A program made the position numbers and the translations under genes. Below are positions 32,301 through 43,526 of a stretch of 64,000 nucleotides of DNA, piece by piece; within the stretch, counting starts at the first letter, position 1; each line of letters opens with the position of its first letter. The notes beneath the pieces are model-generated. The model was given only the letters and a program-made list of their open reading frames with translations. It had not been told where the DNA came from and made no database searches. The stretch spans positions 186,001 to 250,000 of the forward strand of contig NW_024881834.1 of the NCBI RefSeq assembly GCF_019059575.1, given 5' to 3'. This DNA comes from Amphibalanus amphitrite. Lineage: Eukaryota; Arthropoda; Thecostraca; Balanomorpha; Balanidae.

Positions 32301-35300
32301 CCTAGTCCTTTGTTCTGCCAGTTCTCTCCGAGGTGCGTTTGCGCGGGGACGCGGTGAGCCGGTCATGGCAAGAGTAGGTAACGCGTATAACCAATCCAAT
32401 TTTTCTTCCACCCGTATTTAATTGATTGCATAGGGGATGTACTGAGTCGGAGCCGGAGCCGCCGGAGCCGGAGCCGCCGGAGCCGGACCATTTTACTCGG
32501 AGCCGGAGCCGGAGCCGGAGCCGCCATAACATTTCACCCGGAGCCGGAGCCGGAGCCGGAGCCGATTTTTTTCTCCGGAGCCGGAGCCGGAGCCGGAGCC
32601 GTTTGAAATTTCCACGGCTCCGCATCCCTGATATTAAGGATGGATAAATTGAGCTGTGGCGTATGCGGCGCATCCCGGACGCATTAGGGTAATAGTTTGT
32701 TACCAAGACGTACTTTGATCGGGGATAACCGGTGCGTGGTGCATAATTAGCTAATAAATTCATCAAAACATCACTCATAGGCAAATGACGATACAAATAT
32801 TACTAATTATACGAAAGACCAGCCTACTTCTTGCGCATAAGCAGGTAACATCGACATTTTTAGCCCAGTGGCGAGTCCGCCTCGCCAGAAATGTTCTGTC
32901 TTCTTACAAAGCGTCGTGACCAGCGGACGACATCCTACATCGACCGAGCTCGAGCTGCCTGTTTACACACACGATCGCGATTCTTCCGATAATATCCAAC
33001 ACTCGTACCATCCGCTACTGACTCACGAATATTCACTCACACATCCGACCAATCCAGTTTCACAGTTATCCCCCTCATCCCTATTATCGCCTGCCAAGAG
33101 CGTAACTAAGCATCCGGTTCGCCAACGGCTCTATTCCGCCACGCTTGACGACAGGCTCTCCCGCTGCCCTCGTAAATAATGCATGCTCGTTTTGTGCCTG
33201 AGATGACGGCTGCCGAATACGGACCAGCGCGCTGTAGGCGTTCGGGCCGGTCTAGCCTCTTACGGAGCAAAAAAATTATTTTGCTTTTATGAACACAAAA
33301 AGCATACCAATCAACTACAAAATGTCCATACATTATATAAATGACCATTATCTGGTCGTGCAACAACTTGGTATAGGGTGAAAGGGGCTTCAAACACAAA
33401 GCTTTCTTAGGCCGTGGACAAGTCATAGTTTTCGGGTGTTTGAAGAGTCAAAGTAGATGCCATGGGGATCTTATGTGCGTGAGTTTTACACGCCAATGAT
33501 TTTATGAGTTGTTCTGTGACATGTTACGATCAATTCCGCGCAACGAAAAATGAGGTTGCGAAAATCATTTAGCAGCATGAGAGATAAACATATCACCGAG
33601 TTATTTTGTATGCTTAAAATTAATATCACTCACTATGTTAAGCCGATCTTTTGAGTTCCCCCAGGTCCCGCTCTAAATCGAGTGTCACCATGTGCATTGT
33701 GATGTTATTGAACCGGCCAAGCAATAAAAAAGTGCGCAAACTTGCGCCATTTGCTGCTATGCAACATTTTGCAATACGCCGTCTAGCCTTTATTAGCTCC
33801 ATAGTGACGGGAGCGAACAAATCAGCCTGCATTTTAGCTTATATTATTTCAAGTGATGACAGTAACACCAGCCAGTGTTATCTCGTGGGTCAGAAGCATT
33901 CTTATTTACCGGAGGATGAGCTGTCACGTGACCGGAAAGGCCTCAGGCGATGCACGGTGGGCGATCCGGCCGGTCTGGTCTCGCGAAACCTCAAACACAT
34001 TTTGTGTCCTAAAAAAAATTGAGAAGTATTGCACATGAGTTAATGGGAAATTCTGCATAAGTCACGCCACCCCCCCCCCTCCCGAGGCCGAGGGGGGGGG
34101 GGGGGTGCCGCCCCCTTATAGGTTTTAACGCGATAGCTCACAACACGCCGGCGATAAAGAGCTGAAACTTGGCGTACTTGATCTTTGATTCAAGCCGGAT
34201 CTTGTTAAATCAACCGCATTTTCAGGTCAGGTCAGGTCAGGTCGCTGACCTATGACGTCATAAGTGAACCTCTGCACGGTCCTCAGATGTTGCAACGTCG
34301 CAACGCCCTCAGTGCCAGAGGGACGTTCACAGGGAGATGAAGATTTCAGGACGTAGCATACCTACCCCGAGGTCTCACAACATGTATATTTATATCTCGG
34401 ATTTTTTGCTAAAGTTCACATGCGGTCAGGTCGGTCGCGTGATCTCACCGTTATAAGTCAATGAGGAAAATATGGAAGCTGTTATTTTAGCGCCAGGAAT
34501 GATCTATAACTATCTCAAGCACATGGAATCATGGTTTCATGCGCTCCCTGCAAGGTACGGTGCTACACCTTTGCATTGCTAACCTTGCATGACGTCATTT
34601 ATGACGTCACTAGGGCCATATTAGTTTTCCGTCAATAACTCCGGAACAAAGTAAGTTAGACAGTCGCCCTCCTTTGACCAAGTTCGTGACCTGAGGGACT
34701 CTGACCAGACTTTGACTCGAGGTCAACGACTCAAAACCTTAACCTTCGGACTTATATGTGGTCGAACGGACCACCCTCGTTTTTTCACGAATAACTCGCG
34801 TAAAAAGTGGCCGATCAAGACGAAACTTTCAGTACATTCGAGTTCATCAATTTCACACCTACACTGAAAATTTCATGACCCTGACCCCAATGACCTTTGA
34901 CCTGTGACCTATTTCTCGAGACCATGTTTGGCCGGAATCGCGATTCGGCGTATGTCGGCTCACATTATCCGCGCCTTTGCAGTCTTTTTGTGGTTTCAAA
35001 CGTTCAACCATGTGAAATGATATTGGTTCCATGCATTATGCTAGGTGTCAAGGTCACCTGAAGGTCAGGTCAGTTCATTGACCTTTGGTGACCTCGGTTC
35101 ACTTTTTCGAGTTTTACATGTTTCTAGGCTAGTTTTTGGAGCTGATTTCGAATTTCGCAACCATTTGAGCATTTACGAAGTAGTTTTGGTGCCTTCGTAC
35201 GATGTTACGAGGCTGTCAGTAGCGGTTGACACCTACTATGAATACCCGGCAGGACGCATACTGGCTGACCTGACTTGACCTGACCCGACCTGGCCTAAAT

Positions 35301-36403
35301 GCATGACGAAATCATCTGTGATCAAAACTAGCATGAAATTCGTGATCGGCACCCCGAAAAGCCCCAAAGCAACCTCACTTTACGATGTTCTAACAGGTTC
35401 CGATTTTCCCGACTTTTGGGAAATTGACCTGCCCTGGAAGGTCAACCAATGACCTAGGACCTTAAAATTGGGTATCATCAGCTTTCTCTCATCACGGGCA
35501 GCAACCTCGTTTTTTTCCGCGAAGCTCTAGCTCGATCAGGTGCCAAACCGCAAGGGGGAATGGAAGTGCTCCGTTTTGCCACGTTTATGCAACATTTCAT
35601 GCAGTTACTGCACATTGCGAAAGCTTATAACATGGGAAATCGCCATGCATTCACGTTCTTTAATGAATTTGCTACAGTTTGGTGTGTAATTCGTAGGCGT
35701 AGGTCTCCTAGATCCAAGGCTATAAGGGTTGAAAGGTTGTGAGAGGCTAGAACCCTTGAAACGCCCACTGTGCAGCGGTGACAGCTGCCGACAGAGGGAG
35801 AAGGACGCTCCTTGCCGGTATGGTCTACTCAAGGTTGGAAAGGCCGGAACGAGCAGAGACGATCCAAGAGCATGCTATTACTTTTGTACAAAACATGTCG
35901 CTAGTGGCAAATTTTCGCGAGTTTAATAAAGTCATTCAGATCCGAGCATGTTGCATCAGGGTTTAGAGGCTGGGACGCACCAGCATCAGGCTGTTTAGGT
36001 AGGCGTTGGGAAAATCTACAAGCATGAGCGACTCTGATGGCTGAACTTTTATAATAATTAGAGATGCTTTATGCCTTGCATCATGAGAGCCTGGATGGCT
36101 GTTAACGAGTTATAATTTTAATCACGACCAGTCAGAATTAGTGCTCAGTCCCCGTTCATTCCCTTATACGTTTTTGCCGCAAAATGAACGCCAGCTCCCA
36201 CGATATCCTTGATGCCTGACAAATGGCACAGCCCTAGAGAGCAATCAACCAGTATGATTTACTGATATTTGGCAGCACTCTCGCCCTCCAGCCCACCACA
36301 CTATCCTGTCTCTGTCCCTCTGTAGCCTCACCTCCGTCACTGGCGACCCGAACCTGGCCGGGTACTCCATGAGGTAGCGTTTCTTGGGCGGTCGCGGCGT
36401 CAT
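25658..36403 (-). CDS. unrecognised Pro/Ala-rich nuclear-type protein, six coding exons
   Basis: Coding exons, 5' to 3': 36332-36403, 28844-29865, 27116-27238, 26811-26887, 26057-26164, 25658-25725. Together they give 1,470 bases and 489 residues. Every junction is GT-AG and every phase agrees, ending in TGA, which is strong evidence for a real gene. The chosen ATG (36401-36403) has the context GCCACCATG. The exon is open upstream to its acceptor at 36478, so the start could lie further out. Features seen: an N-terminal basic motif RPPKKRYL; long Pro/Ala/His-rich disordered stretches; PLNLT and MDMSK, which resemble CtBP-binding motifs; two helix-like segments (FSSLMDRVVEGML, SEAINRVIDSVYRR); polyproline; and late basic patches RKGKKR and ARKRKVGKDD, possible nuclear localisation signals. 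I do not recognise the family. A transcriptional co-regulator is an inference from composition and motifs. Confidence 0.75.
26435..26766 (+). mobile_element. SINE-like retroposon, copy 1, with 12-bp target-site duplication
   Basis: A 332-bp unit begins GACCTATCCGTGCTTC and ends in a (CAAA)n tail. It is flanked by the perfect 12-bp repeat AGTCGCATAGGT (26423-26434 and 26767-26778). A close copy lies at 52285-52608. It carries no protein frame. It lies in an intron of the - strand gene, in opposite orientation. I see no clear tRNA-like promoter boxes, so it could also be the 3' end of a LINE family. Confidence 0.8.
31583..31725. repeat. (GGAGCC)n block repeat, cluster 1
   Basis: After GGGATGC there are blocks of about four GGAGCC hexamers, separated by roughly 17-base AT-rich spacers. 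The cluster ends in an inverted ACTCCGGCTCC. Its frames would read (EP)n or (RS)n, but there is no sign of a gene. Confidence 0.8.
31807..32006. mobile_element. 200-bp foldback MITE
   Basis: Inverted arms of about 60 bases start with CGTACTATTGGTCTCA and end with TGAGACCAATAGTACG. The inner sequence CACCCTCGCC.../...GGCGAGGGT continues the pairing. There is no coding capacity. It sits between the two GGAGCC clusters, in the large intron of the 25.7-36.4 kb gene. Confidence 0.8.
32441..32629. repeat. (GGAGCC)n block repeat, cluster 2
   Basis: This has the same architecture as cluster 1: four-hexamer blocks with short spacers such as GTGAAACA and CATAACATTTCACC. It ends in GGCTCCGCATCCC, the inverse of the start of cluster 1. 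Confidence 0.8.
34066..35480. repeat. AGGTCA-rich dispersed repeat element
   Basis: The region starts with a C/G palindrome (CCCCCTCCCGAGGCCGAGGGGG), then contains TCAGGTCAGGTCAGGTCAGG near 34226 and many TGACCT/AGGTCA and TGACGTCA words. A stretch near 34780-34920 (ATAACTCGCG... ACACCTACACTGAAAATTTC... TGACCTGTGACCT) is recognisably related to one near 43200-43320. I take it as a dispersed non-coding repeat family. No gene was seen. Confidence 0.6.
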
Positions 36404-36477
36404 GGTGGCCGGCGACTGGGTGGCGAGGGGACCCTGACGACTGTCGAGCGCCGCGCCCAGCCGGCCCATCGGCCTAC

Positions 36478-39400
36478 CTGGGTACGAGGAGAGATACAGG
36501 GGTCAGTACATAGCGGCGTACATGACGTGTACACTATACAGAGGTGAATATGGTGGTCACAAGGAGAGGTCAGGAGTACAGGAGAAGTACAGGAGACAGT
36601 ACGCTGCGAGGTGAGGACCGGAAGTTAGTAATAGAGGGCTACCACCGAATGTACATACTTACAGATGGTGTGGGAGTCAGTACCAAGCGTGGTACAGAAC
36701 GGGGCACCAGCAACTAGGAGCTTATCCAACACCACACCAACGTTCGTAAACACAAACAACACACCTAAACCTATGACGCACGAAAGCCAGAGCAGTGACC
36801 CAAGCGCAACGAGTACAGACAAGTGAGCCTGCACCACAACAAATGGGAATACACAGCAGTGCAGCACACTTGTGCCGTTCAGGGGAAGGAATTGTGGCAA
36901 CGAGTCGGGCCTAGCCCACGGCACATCTGCATACACGAGGTACGGGCGTTAGTACAGTGAACAATACATATGTGAGAGAAGAGTGTGCCTCACAAAACAG
37001 GCACGGGCGTTTAGAGGCTTCGATAAGATAAAGATTTACATACATACATGCACTAGAAAGGAAAAGGGAGAAAAGAGGTATAATAAATGCAACAGAGATG
37101 AAGAGAAAAAGAACGAAGAAGGAGATACAATAAAGAGAGGCGTGAATGGAGAGAGCGAGACAGGAGACGAAGAGGAAGACACCACACAGTACCTACTTAC
37201 AACACAAGTACAGTGCACCAGTACCGACCCTGCTCCCCTCCACACCGTATCTACGGCCACCCCGGCTGATAAGGGACGCCAGTTCATTGACACCCAGCCC
37301 TCTAACCCGTGAACCACCCCCGAGTCCGCGGGCACCCGCCCGGTCCGCTCACCCACTCTCAGATAACGCGCTCACTCACAAACACTCAGCGCCACTCCGC
37401 GCAAACGCCCGTTTCCGACCGCACGCCGAACCAGCGGACAATTCCGCGAACGGGCTTTAAAAATATGTCAAGGCCACCCCATTGAGTCTTTAAACCAGCC
37501 GGCCGTGTCCCTCTGCGGCGCGGCGCAAACAGCTGGTGGTGCCCTCCCCTGCGACCGCAGTCCGTGCCATTAGCATGGCCCTCCACCGCTGCCGGCGTCC
37601 CTTCCGATCGGACCCTCCCCTCCGACCGGCGGCAGCGGGGGAGACTGGTATGCCGCGGCGGGCGGACGGCGGGCCTCCCGGCCGGGTTCAGCGCTCTCCC
37701 TCCCCTCCGTCCCCGCCCGCCGACTGACCGGTGACGGGCCGCGCTCGCCGGTCGGCCCGGCCGGCCCGCTGCGCTCCGTCCGGGGGTGGCTGACCGGCCG
37801 GTGCCGCTCCTCAGGACTGTCCGCGGGCCGCGGAGGGCGCCTCCTCCCGGCGCCGGGCCGCGCGCTGAAACCACACAGAGGGAGAGGGTCACACCGGCCG
37901 GCTGCGTCACATCCTGTGAGACAGACACGACGCTCCCACGGCGTGGGGTCCCCGGTCCGGCAACGACACCAGGCGGGCTCTCGGTCCCTGAAATCAGCCC
38001 CAGTCCTGAGTCCGACAACGGGCGGACCCTGGGTCCACGTCCACCACAGCATGCGGACCCTGGATCCCCGGCCCGACACAGGGAGGCCCCTGGGTCGCCG
38101 GACCTGCACAGGCAGGGCCCTGGGCCTGGGTCCTCGATACCGGCACTGCAATGGCCCTGGGTCTCCATCCCGGTACCGAGTGTGCCCTGGGTCTCCGGGC
38201 CGTGACCACACCTCCTAGCAATGCACCACTCCTGGATACCAACACATCACCCGCAACCAACAGAAGCACGGGGTGGTATGGTGCACCGAGAAAAGAACCT
38301 CAACAGGATGCTGAATGAGTAAGTGTGTGAACACGGAGGGCTGCTCGACCAAGTCCGGGACGACGGCTGCCGTAGCGACACGCTACTGGGAACGGCCACC
38401 GGGCCTCATCAGGCACCCCGGCGGTATAACGAGGGCAGTGGGTGGCTGACCGGCGGGCTTCTGCATATCATTGGCAACAGGCGATTAATCCCAGTTTACC
38501 TCCACTTCTCGTAGCGGTAAATATGCGCAAACTGTGAGCGATTCACGTGGTGTTGCCACGAGCTGAATTCATAGAAACTTATCCTTGGAGCTGAAAAATA
38601 ATAAAATAAGATAAATATAATAAAGATAAAGCTCAGTGCTATTATCTCATACAGATGAAGTTAGAATAGAAGGGGTGGTTTCGCCAATCTTAGATCAGTG
38701 AGCAGCAGAGCCTTTCGCTGAGTTGTTTTATTTTGTTCATAAGTTCAACAAATCATAGCAAATGCCACTGTGTGTCGGTTTATGCAATACGACATAGCCA
38801 GGTGGTGTCTGTTACTGAGAGAAGCACCAAGGAACCCTCGGGGGAGAGGGTCAACCGTGAGAGAGCGGAGTGGCGATGAAGAGATCGGGAAATGGGGGTG
38901 TGGAACAGCCAGCCAGCTGGGGAAGACAGTGAAAATATACACTGAGAGGACTACGGACGGCACGGAGCAGGGGAGCTGACATGAAGCACACACAAGACGG
39001 ATCCAAGAATGGTGGTTCCACGGCGGAACTCCAGTCACGCCGGATACGACCCGGGCGCGGACAGGACACCGGCCGGATCCGGACGGAGGGGGCGGGGTCT
39101 GATGACGTCACGGGGCACGGGATCCGGCCGACGGAGGCCAAACATCCGTCGCCGGCGGGCTGGCGGCTGGTGGGAGCCGGTCCGCGGTCGGCGGGGGCTC
39201 GACCGGGGACAGAGTCTGTGGAGCCGCACCGGCTACACAGAGCAGGCAGTCGACCGGGCGGCAGGTGAAGTTTCATTTACCCAACAGCCCAACAGATGGC
39301 AGCACGGGCGGTGCTGTGGAATTGACCCAGAACTTTGCGGTCCGGCTCGCCACGATCCAATAGCCGAGGATGAGGTCTGAATTAAGTGGAAAGTTGTTTG

Positions 39401-40195
39401 GGAAGCCTTCCGAAAAAGTATGATTGAGGGGAAGGAATTCATTATGGCGAAGTTAGGCTCGGCTGTGAAAAAGTCTGGGCATTTCGGAGCCGGCTGAGTC
39501 ATGTTGAGAGTTAGGTGGGCACTGGAGGGAGGGTTTGAGTTGGGGCACCAGTCTCTAGTCCTGATGCTGGGCCGTGGGTGGCCCGTCATATTCCTAAAGC
39601 AAATTATTTATCTGCCCTCTCCGTTCAAGTCCATTGGGTTTCCTTCCTTTCCTCGTCCCTCTTCAGTCTTCACCCTTCGTAGCTATTCAGCCCGCCCAGT
39701 TTTACCGTTCAATCCATCCCCTCCCCTGTTGCTCTGTACCCGCTCACCACACATCCGCTCCATCAAATTCCTGCAACCTGCCCCCTCCCCCTATAGCCTC
39801 CCCTAACTGTAATGACGTCATCATTCGTCGCGCGCCTTGCGCGTCCGACGCGAGCACGATCGTTGCCGTTCCAGCAAGCCGCTCTGTTTTGCATTGAATC
39901 TAACGGCCACAAAAACACGTTGCGAAACTCCCCGCCGACGTGTGCCACAGCGATGACGTCACAGATGACGTCACTGTGCGTGGGATGGAAGGACGTGTGC
40001 GGTGGCACGTCCGAGTCTGAATGGTGGAATGCGAGCCAGCAATAGCGGCGGCGAGAGGGATTCGATTGGGTAGGGAGAAGGAGGAGGGAAGGTCACTGGT
40101 GTGGTCTCAATAGTGGCGCAGTTCAAGGTTAGGTATTTTGATACCAGGCCTACCTACTTTAGAGTGTAGACAGGATACGAACCAAACCAACCCAG
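36478..40195. other. no confirmed coding sequence; GC-rich block at 37.4-38.2 kb
   Basis: A GC/CpG-rich block at about 37450-37900 could be a promoter or 5'-UTR exon of the - strand gene. A plausible - strand acceptor, GGTTTCAG, lies near 37870. Long open frames here follow from GC content and show no conserved motif. A cAMP-element-like TGACGTCA cluster lies near 39820-39980. Nothing else was recognised. Confidence 0.35.
37950..38215. repeat. degenerate minisatellite (about 36-bp units)
   Basis: The phrases CCCTGGGTC(T/C)CC and GG(A/C)CCTGGGTC recur at roughly 30-40-base intervals. The block is GC-rich and adjoins the possible promoter region. Confidence 0.5.
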
Positions 40196-41518
40196 CTAAC
40201 AGGTTAGGTATCGAGTATAATGTTGTCAGTCATAATCGGGGACAGCGTGCAACGTAATGTCAGTGACATGGGGAATTGGGGATCGTTGAACAGCGCTCCA
40301 GGCTCATTCGTGAGCGCAATTGAGCGTTTTAGGTCATACAAAAAGAATCAAAATAAATGCCTACACCCCACGGCTCACGACATTATTTAATGTACTGACA
40401 ACTACATATAGCATATGACATATAACTTGACGGGAGGACACCGACTAGATATAGCTGTCAAACTTACCGGCTGGTTTTGTCTCCGCCCAGACGGTCAGAC
40501 GCCCTCAGAGACCGATATCTTGGCGACCCTGCCAAACAGAAACAAAACGAAAATCAGAATTCAGTCGCTAAAACTAGACAGAACAGTAAGTACATACTCA
40601 GACGCAACGGTACTCATTTGATAAATTTACAACGCACGTTATCTGCGTAGGCATTGGTAGATACAACACGTTTGTGAGAGCCCTGACCTATCGGGCTTAT
40701 CTCAACACAAAGGCAGCTGATTTCCGCTTGATTGTTGCGGTACAACTGCACCACCGACTATCTTCCTGTAACTCAAGGGTTCACACAGTTCGCACGAGTT
40801 TACTTTCTACATGTCGTCCGGAAAAGGGGAAACATGAGCATTGAGCAATGAGTATTGACTGAGCAGTGAGCAACAAGTTGAGAAAATGTGGTAAAATAGT
40901 CACCGTTCACACATCGATCGGCGAACTTTCGTGAGAGCTTTAAGGTTACCAACGTACGCTACGAAGGGAGTCCGAAGGTTACCTACGTTGCAACATTCGT
41001 ACTATCGAGTTCGTATAACTATCGAGCATGGGGTAGGTTTTACTGCATATAGCTTTATCTAAGTATGCCATGTCATGGAGCTCCTCAAACTGATCTGTAT
41101 CCGTCGCGCGGGGGGATGGGGCTATAAGTAGGTACTTAGACAACAAACAGCAACTACGTGCACCAGCAAACCGCGTCCCTCGTCCGGATAATAAAACAAT
41201 TAGCATTGTTTGTTGAGCACTCTAGCGGACCGAACGGCTGTATACCGGGGCTGACGCCACAAGTCTGACAGGGCAGTGCCGGCGCTCCTTGCTATAAGTT
41301 CAGACTTATGAAATAACAAAGTTCTGCGACTCACAAAGGTGTTGGAAATCGACCCAACGGCAAAAAAAAATCAAGCTGCTACGGTGACGCACAGCCGAGA
41401 AGGCTGTAAAGACTCTGTGTAAACGTGTCATAACTACCCACTAGGGTAGCCCGTAACAACGTTGCACGCTGTCCCCGATTATGACTGACAACATTATACT
41501 CGATACCTAACCTGTTAG
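40196..41518. mobile_element. element A1: 1,323-bp non-autonomous DNA transposon with 60-bp TIRs
   Basis: The left end CTAACAGGTTAGGTATCGAG... (60 bases, 40196-40255) is matched in inverse at 41459-41518. No transposase frame is present. A nearly identical partial second copy lies at 43527-44779. Confidence 0.85.
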
Positions 41519-41520
41519 TA

Positions 41521-43526
41521 GGCCGGGGGGATCCAGGGCGTCGCAAGTCCATCTACGACACGTCGCAAGTTACGACACATATGCCGTCGCAAGTTGTGTC
41601 GTAGCGGAAAAGGAGGGATGTTGAGGAAAGAGGGGTTTGTCGGAGGATACGACAGAACGTAGCTGCGACGAGGTTTAAATACCCGCTTTACTCGAGAATT
41701 TAAAAGGCTACACGATCAGCTGATCCCGTAGTAAACGTCAGTAAGGTCGAAAACTCTATCACGCATAAAGGAACATTCGCCTTTGTGGTTTGCGAGCTTA
41801 TGAGACAGCAAGGTCAAGCATGTTCTCTGATTCTGAAGCTTTGTATTAACTGGGTGACTTGTGGTTGCTAACGCTCACGTGATTTGCCATAAAATTTGGG
41901 ATCGATCACAGGAGATTCGTGGCTATAGGGCATCTAGAATCGATGCTTTAGAAGAAATGAGTTCCGAGAGTTTGAGGTCACAGAGAGGTAAGAAATTTGT
42001 AGATAGAGGTCACAATTGGAGGTTACAGAGGTCATCTGGGACACGTCAGGTCACAGATGTCAACTTGGGGTCATCACAGAGCTCAATTGGAGACCACGGA
42101 GGTAATCTGAGAAGTGAGACACGTCAGGTCACAGAGGGCAACTTGGGGGCACGTCAGGTCACAGAGGTCAACCTAGGGTCATCACAGAGCTCAATTGGAG
42201 GTCACGGAGGTCATCTGGGACACATCAAGTCACAGAGGTCAACTTGGGGTCATCACAGAGCTCAATTGAAGGTCATTGGGGCCATCTGGGACACGTCAGG
42301 TCACAGAGGTCAGCTGGGTGCCATCAGAGAGGTCACTTAGAGGTCACAGAGGTCATATGGGACACGTCAGGTCACAGAGGTCAACTAAAGGTCATCAGAG
42401 AGCTCAATTGGAGGTCATCTGGGACACGTCAGGTCACAGAGGTCAGCTTAGAGTCATTAGAGAGCTCAATTGGAGGTCACGGAGGTCATCTGGGACACGT
42501 CAGGTAACAGAGGTCAACTTGGGGTCATCACAGAGCTCTATTGGAGGTCATGAGGGTCATCTGGGACACGTCAGGTCACAGATGTCAACTTGGGGTCATC
42601 ATAGAGGTCACTTAGAGGTTACAGAGGTCATATGGGACACGCCAGGTCACAGAGGTTAAGTTGGGGTCATCACATGAGCTCAAATGGAGGTCATCTGGGA
42701 CACGTCAGGTCACAGAGGTCAGCTTAGAGTCATCAGAGAGCTCAATTGGAGGTCACGGAGGTCATCTGGGACACGTCAGGTCACAAAGGTCATGTTGGGG
42801 TCATCACATAGCTCTATTGGAGGTCATGGGGTCATCTGGGACACGTCAGGTCACAGAGGTCAGCTTGGAGTCATCAGAGAGCTCAAAAGGATGTCACGGA
42901 GGTCATCTGGGACAGGTCAGGTCAAAAAAGGTCAACTTGGGGTCATCACAGAGCTCATTGGAGGTCATCGAGGTCAGCTGGGACACGTCGTTTTTGGAAT
43001 TGGGAGAATATTTTGGGGGATGCCCCTTGCAACGTCCAAGACCGCCTTTCTGGATTCGCCAGTGGTTGCTGGGATGGTGTTAGGCTACTTCATATCCCCG
43101 AATACCCAATAAATGTGAATATAACATATTATGCACCATTTTCAACACTCCCGCTGGCACGGATTGAGGCCTCATAGACGACCCGTCAGTTCAAGCTCTA
43201 TAACTCGCGTTAGCGTCAACGGATTGCAACCAAATTTTCAGGATCTAAAGTTTAAACAATTTTACACCTACCATGTAAATTTCGTGACCATGACCCGAAT
43301 GACCTGTGACCTGTGACCTCTTCCTCAAGACAAGGTCAACTTGCGACACAACTTACGACTGCTATTTCAAATTCGTAAGTTGTGTCGCAAATCAGGCTAT
43401 TTGCGATAGACTTTACTACTTAAGTAACGCTACTCATCGATTGATCCCTTCAAAAACGACTTACTACACAACTTGCGACACGTCGCAGCTACGACGAGGC
43501 TTACGACGCTCTGGATCCCCCCAGCC
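41521..43526. mobile_element. element B: 2.0-kb inverted-repeat element between A1 and A2
   Basis: The ends are GGCCGGGGGGATCCAGGGCG and, inverted, GGCTGGGGGGATCCAGAGCG, flanked by TA on both sides (41519-41520 and 43527-43528). Both ends carry repeats of a GTCGCAAGTTGTGTCGTA type. The middle is a minisatellite. Its frames are repeat-derived. Confidence 0.75.
42000..42990. repeat. about 62-bp minisatellite rich in AGGTCA half-sites
   Basis: Roughly 14 imperfect units of the type GAGGTCATCTGGGACACGTC - AGGTCACAGAGGTCAACTTG - GGGTCATCACAGAGCTCAAT. Each unit holds several AGGTCA/GGGTCA words in direct orientation. It lies inside element B. Confidence 0.85.

Noticed and set aside
31585..32647. 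Frames reading EPEPEP or RSRSRS
   Set aside because: They are translations of the GGAGCC hexamer repeats.
36625..36936. Hydrophobic 103-codon frame suggesting a membrane protein
   Set aside because: There are no homologous motifs or splice context; it is probably chance within an intron or 5' region.
37386..38211. Long - strand frames of 260 and 213 codons
   Set aside because: They lie in GC-rich and minisatellite sequence where stops are rare in all frames, with no conserved motif or matching splice phase.
42000..42990. Regularly spaced repeats resembling a CRISPR array
   Set aside because: Units are contiguous and degenerate with no unique spacers, and the DNA is eukaryotic.
41861..43112. 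Several overlapping frames of 90-160 codons with repeated 'GHRGQL' and 'GTRQVTE' words
   Set aside because: They are translations of the 62-bp minisatellite in all frames, not proteins.
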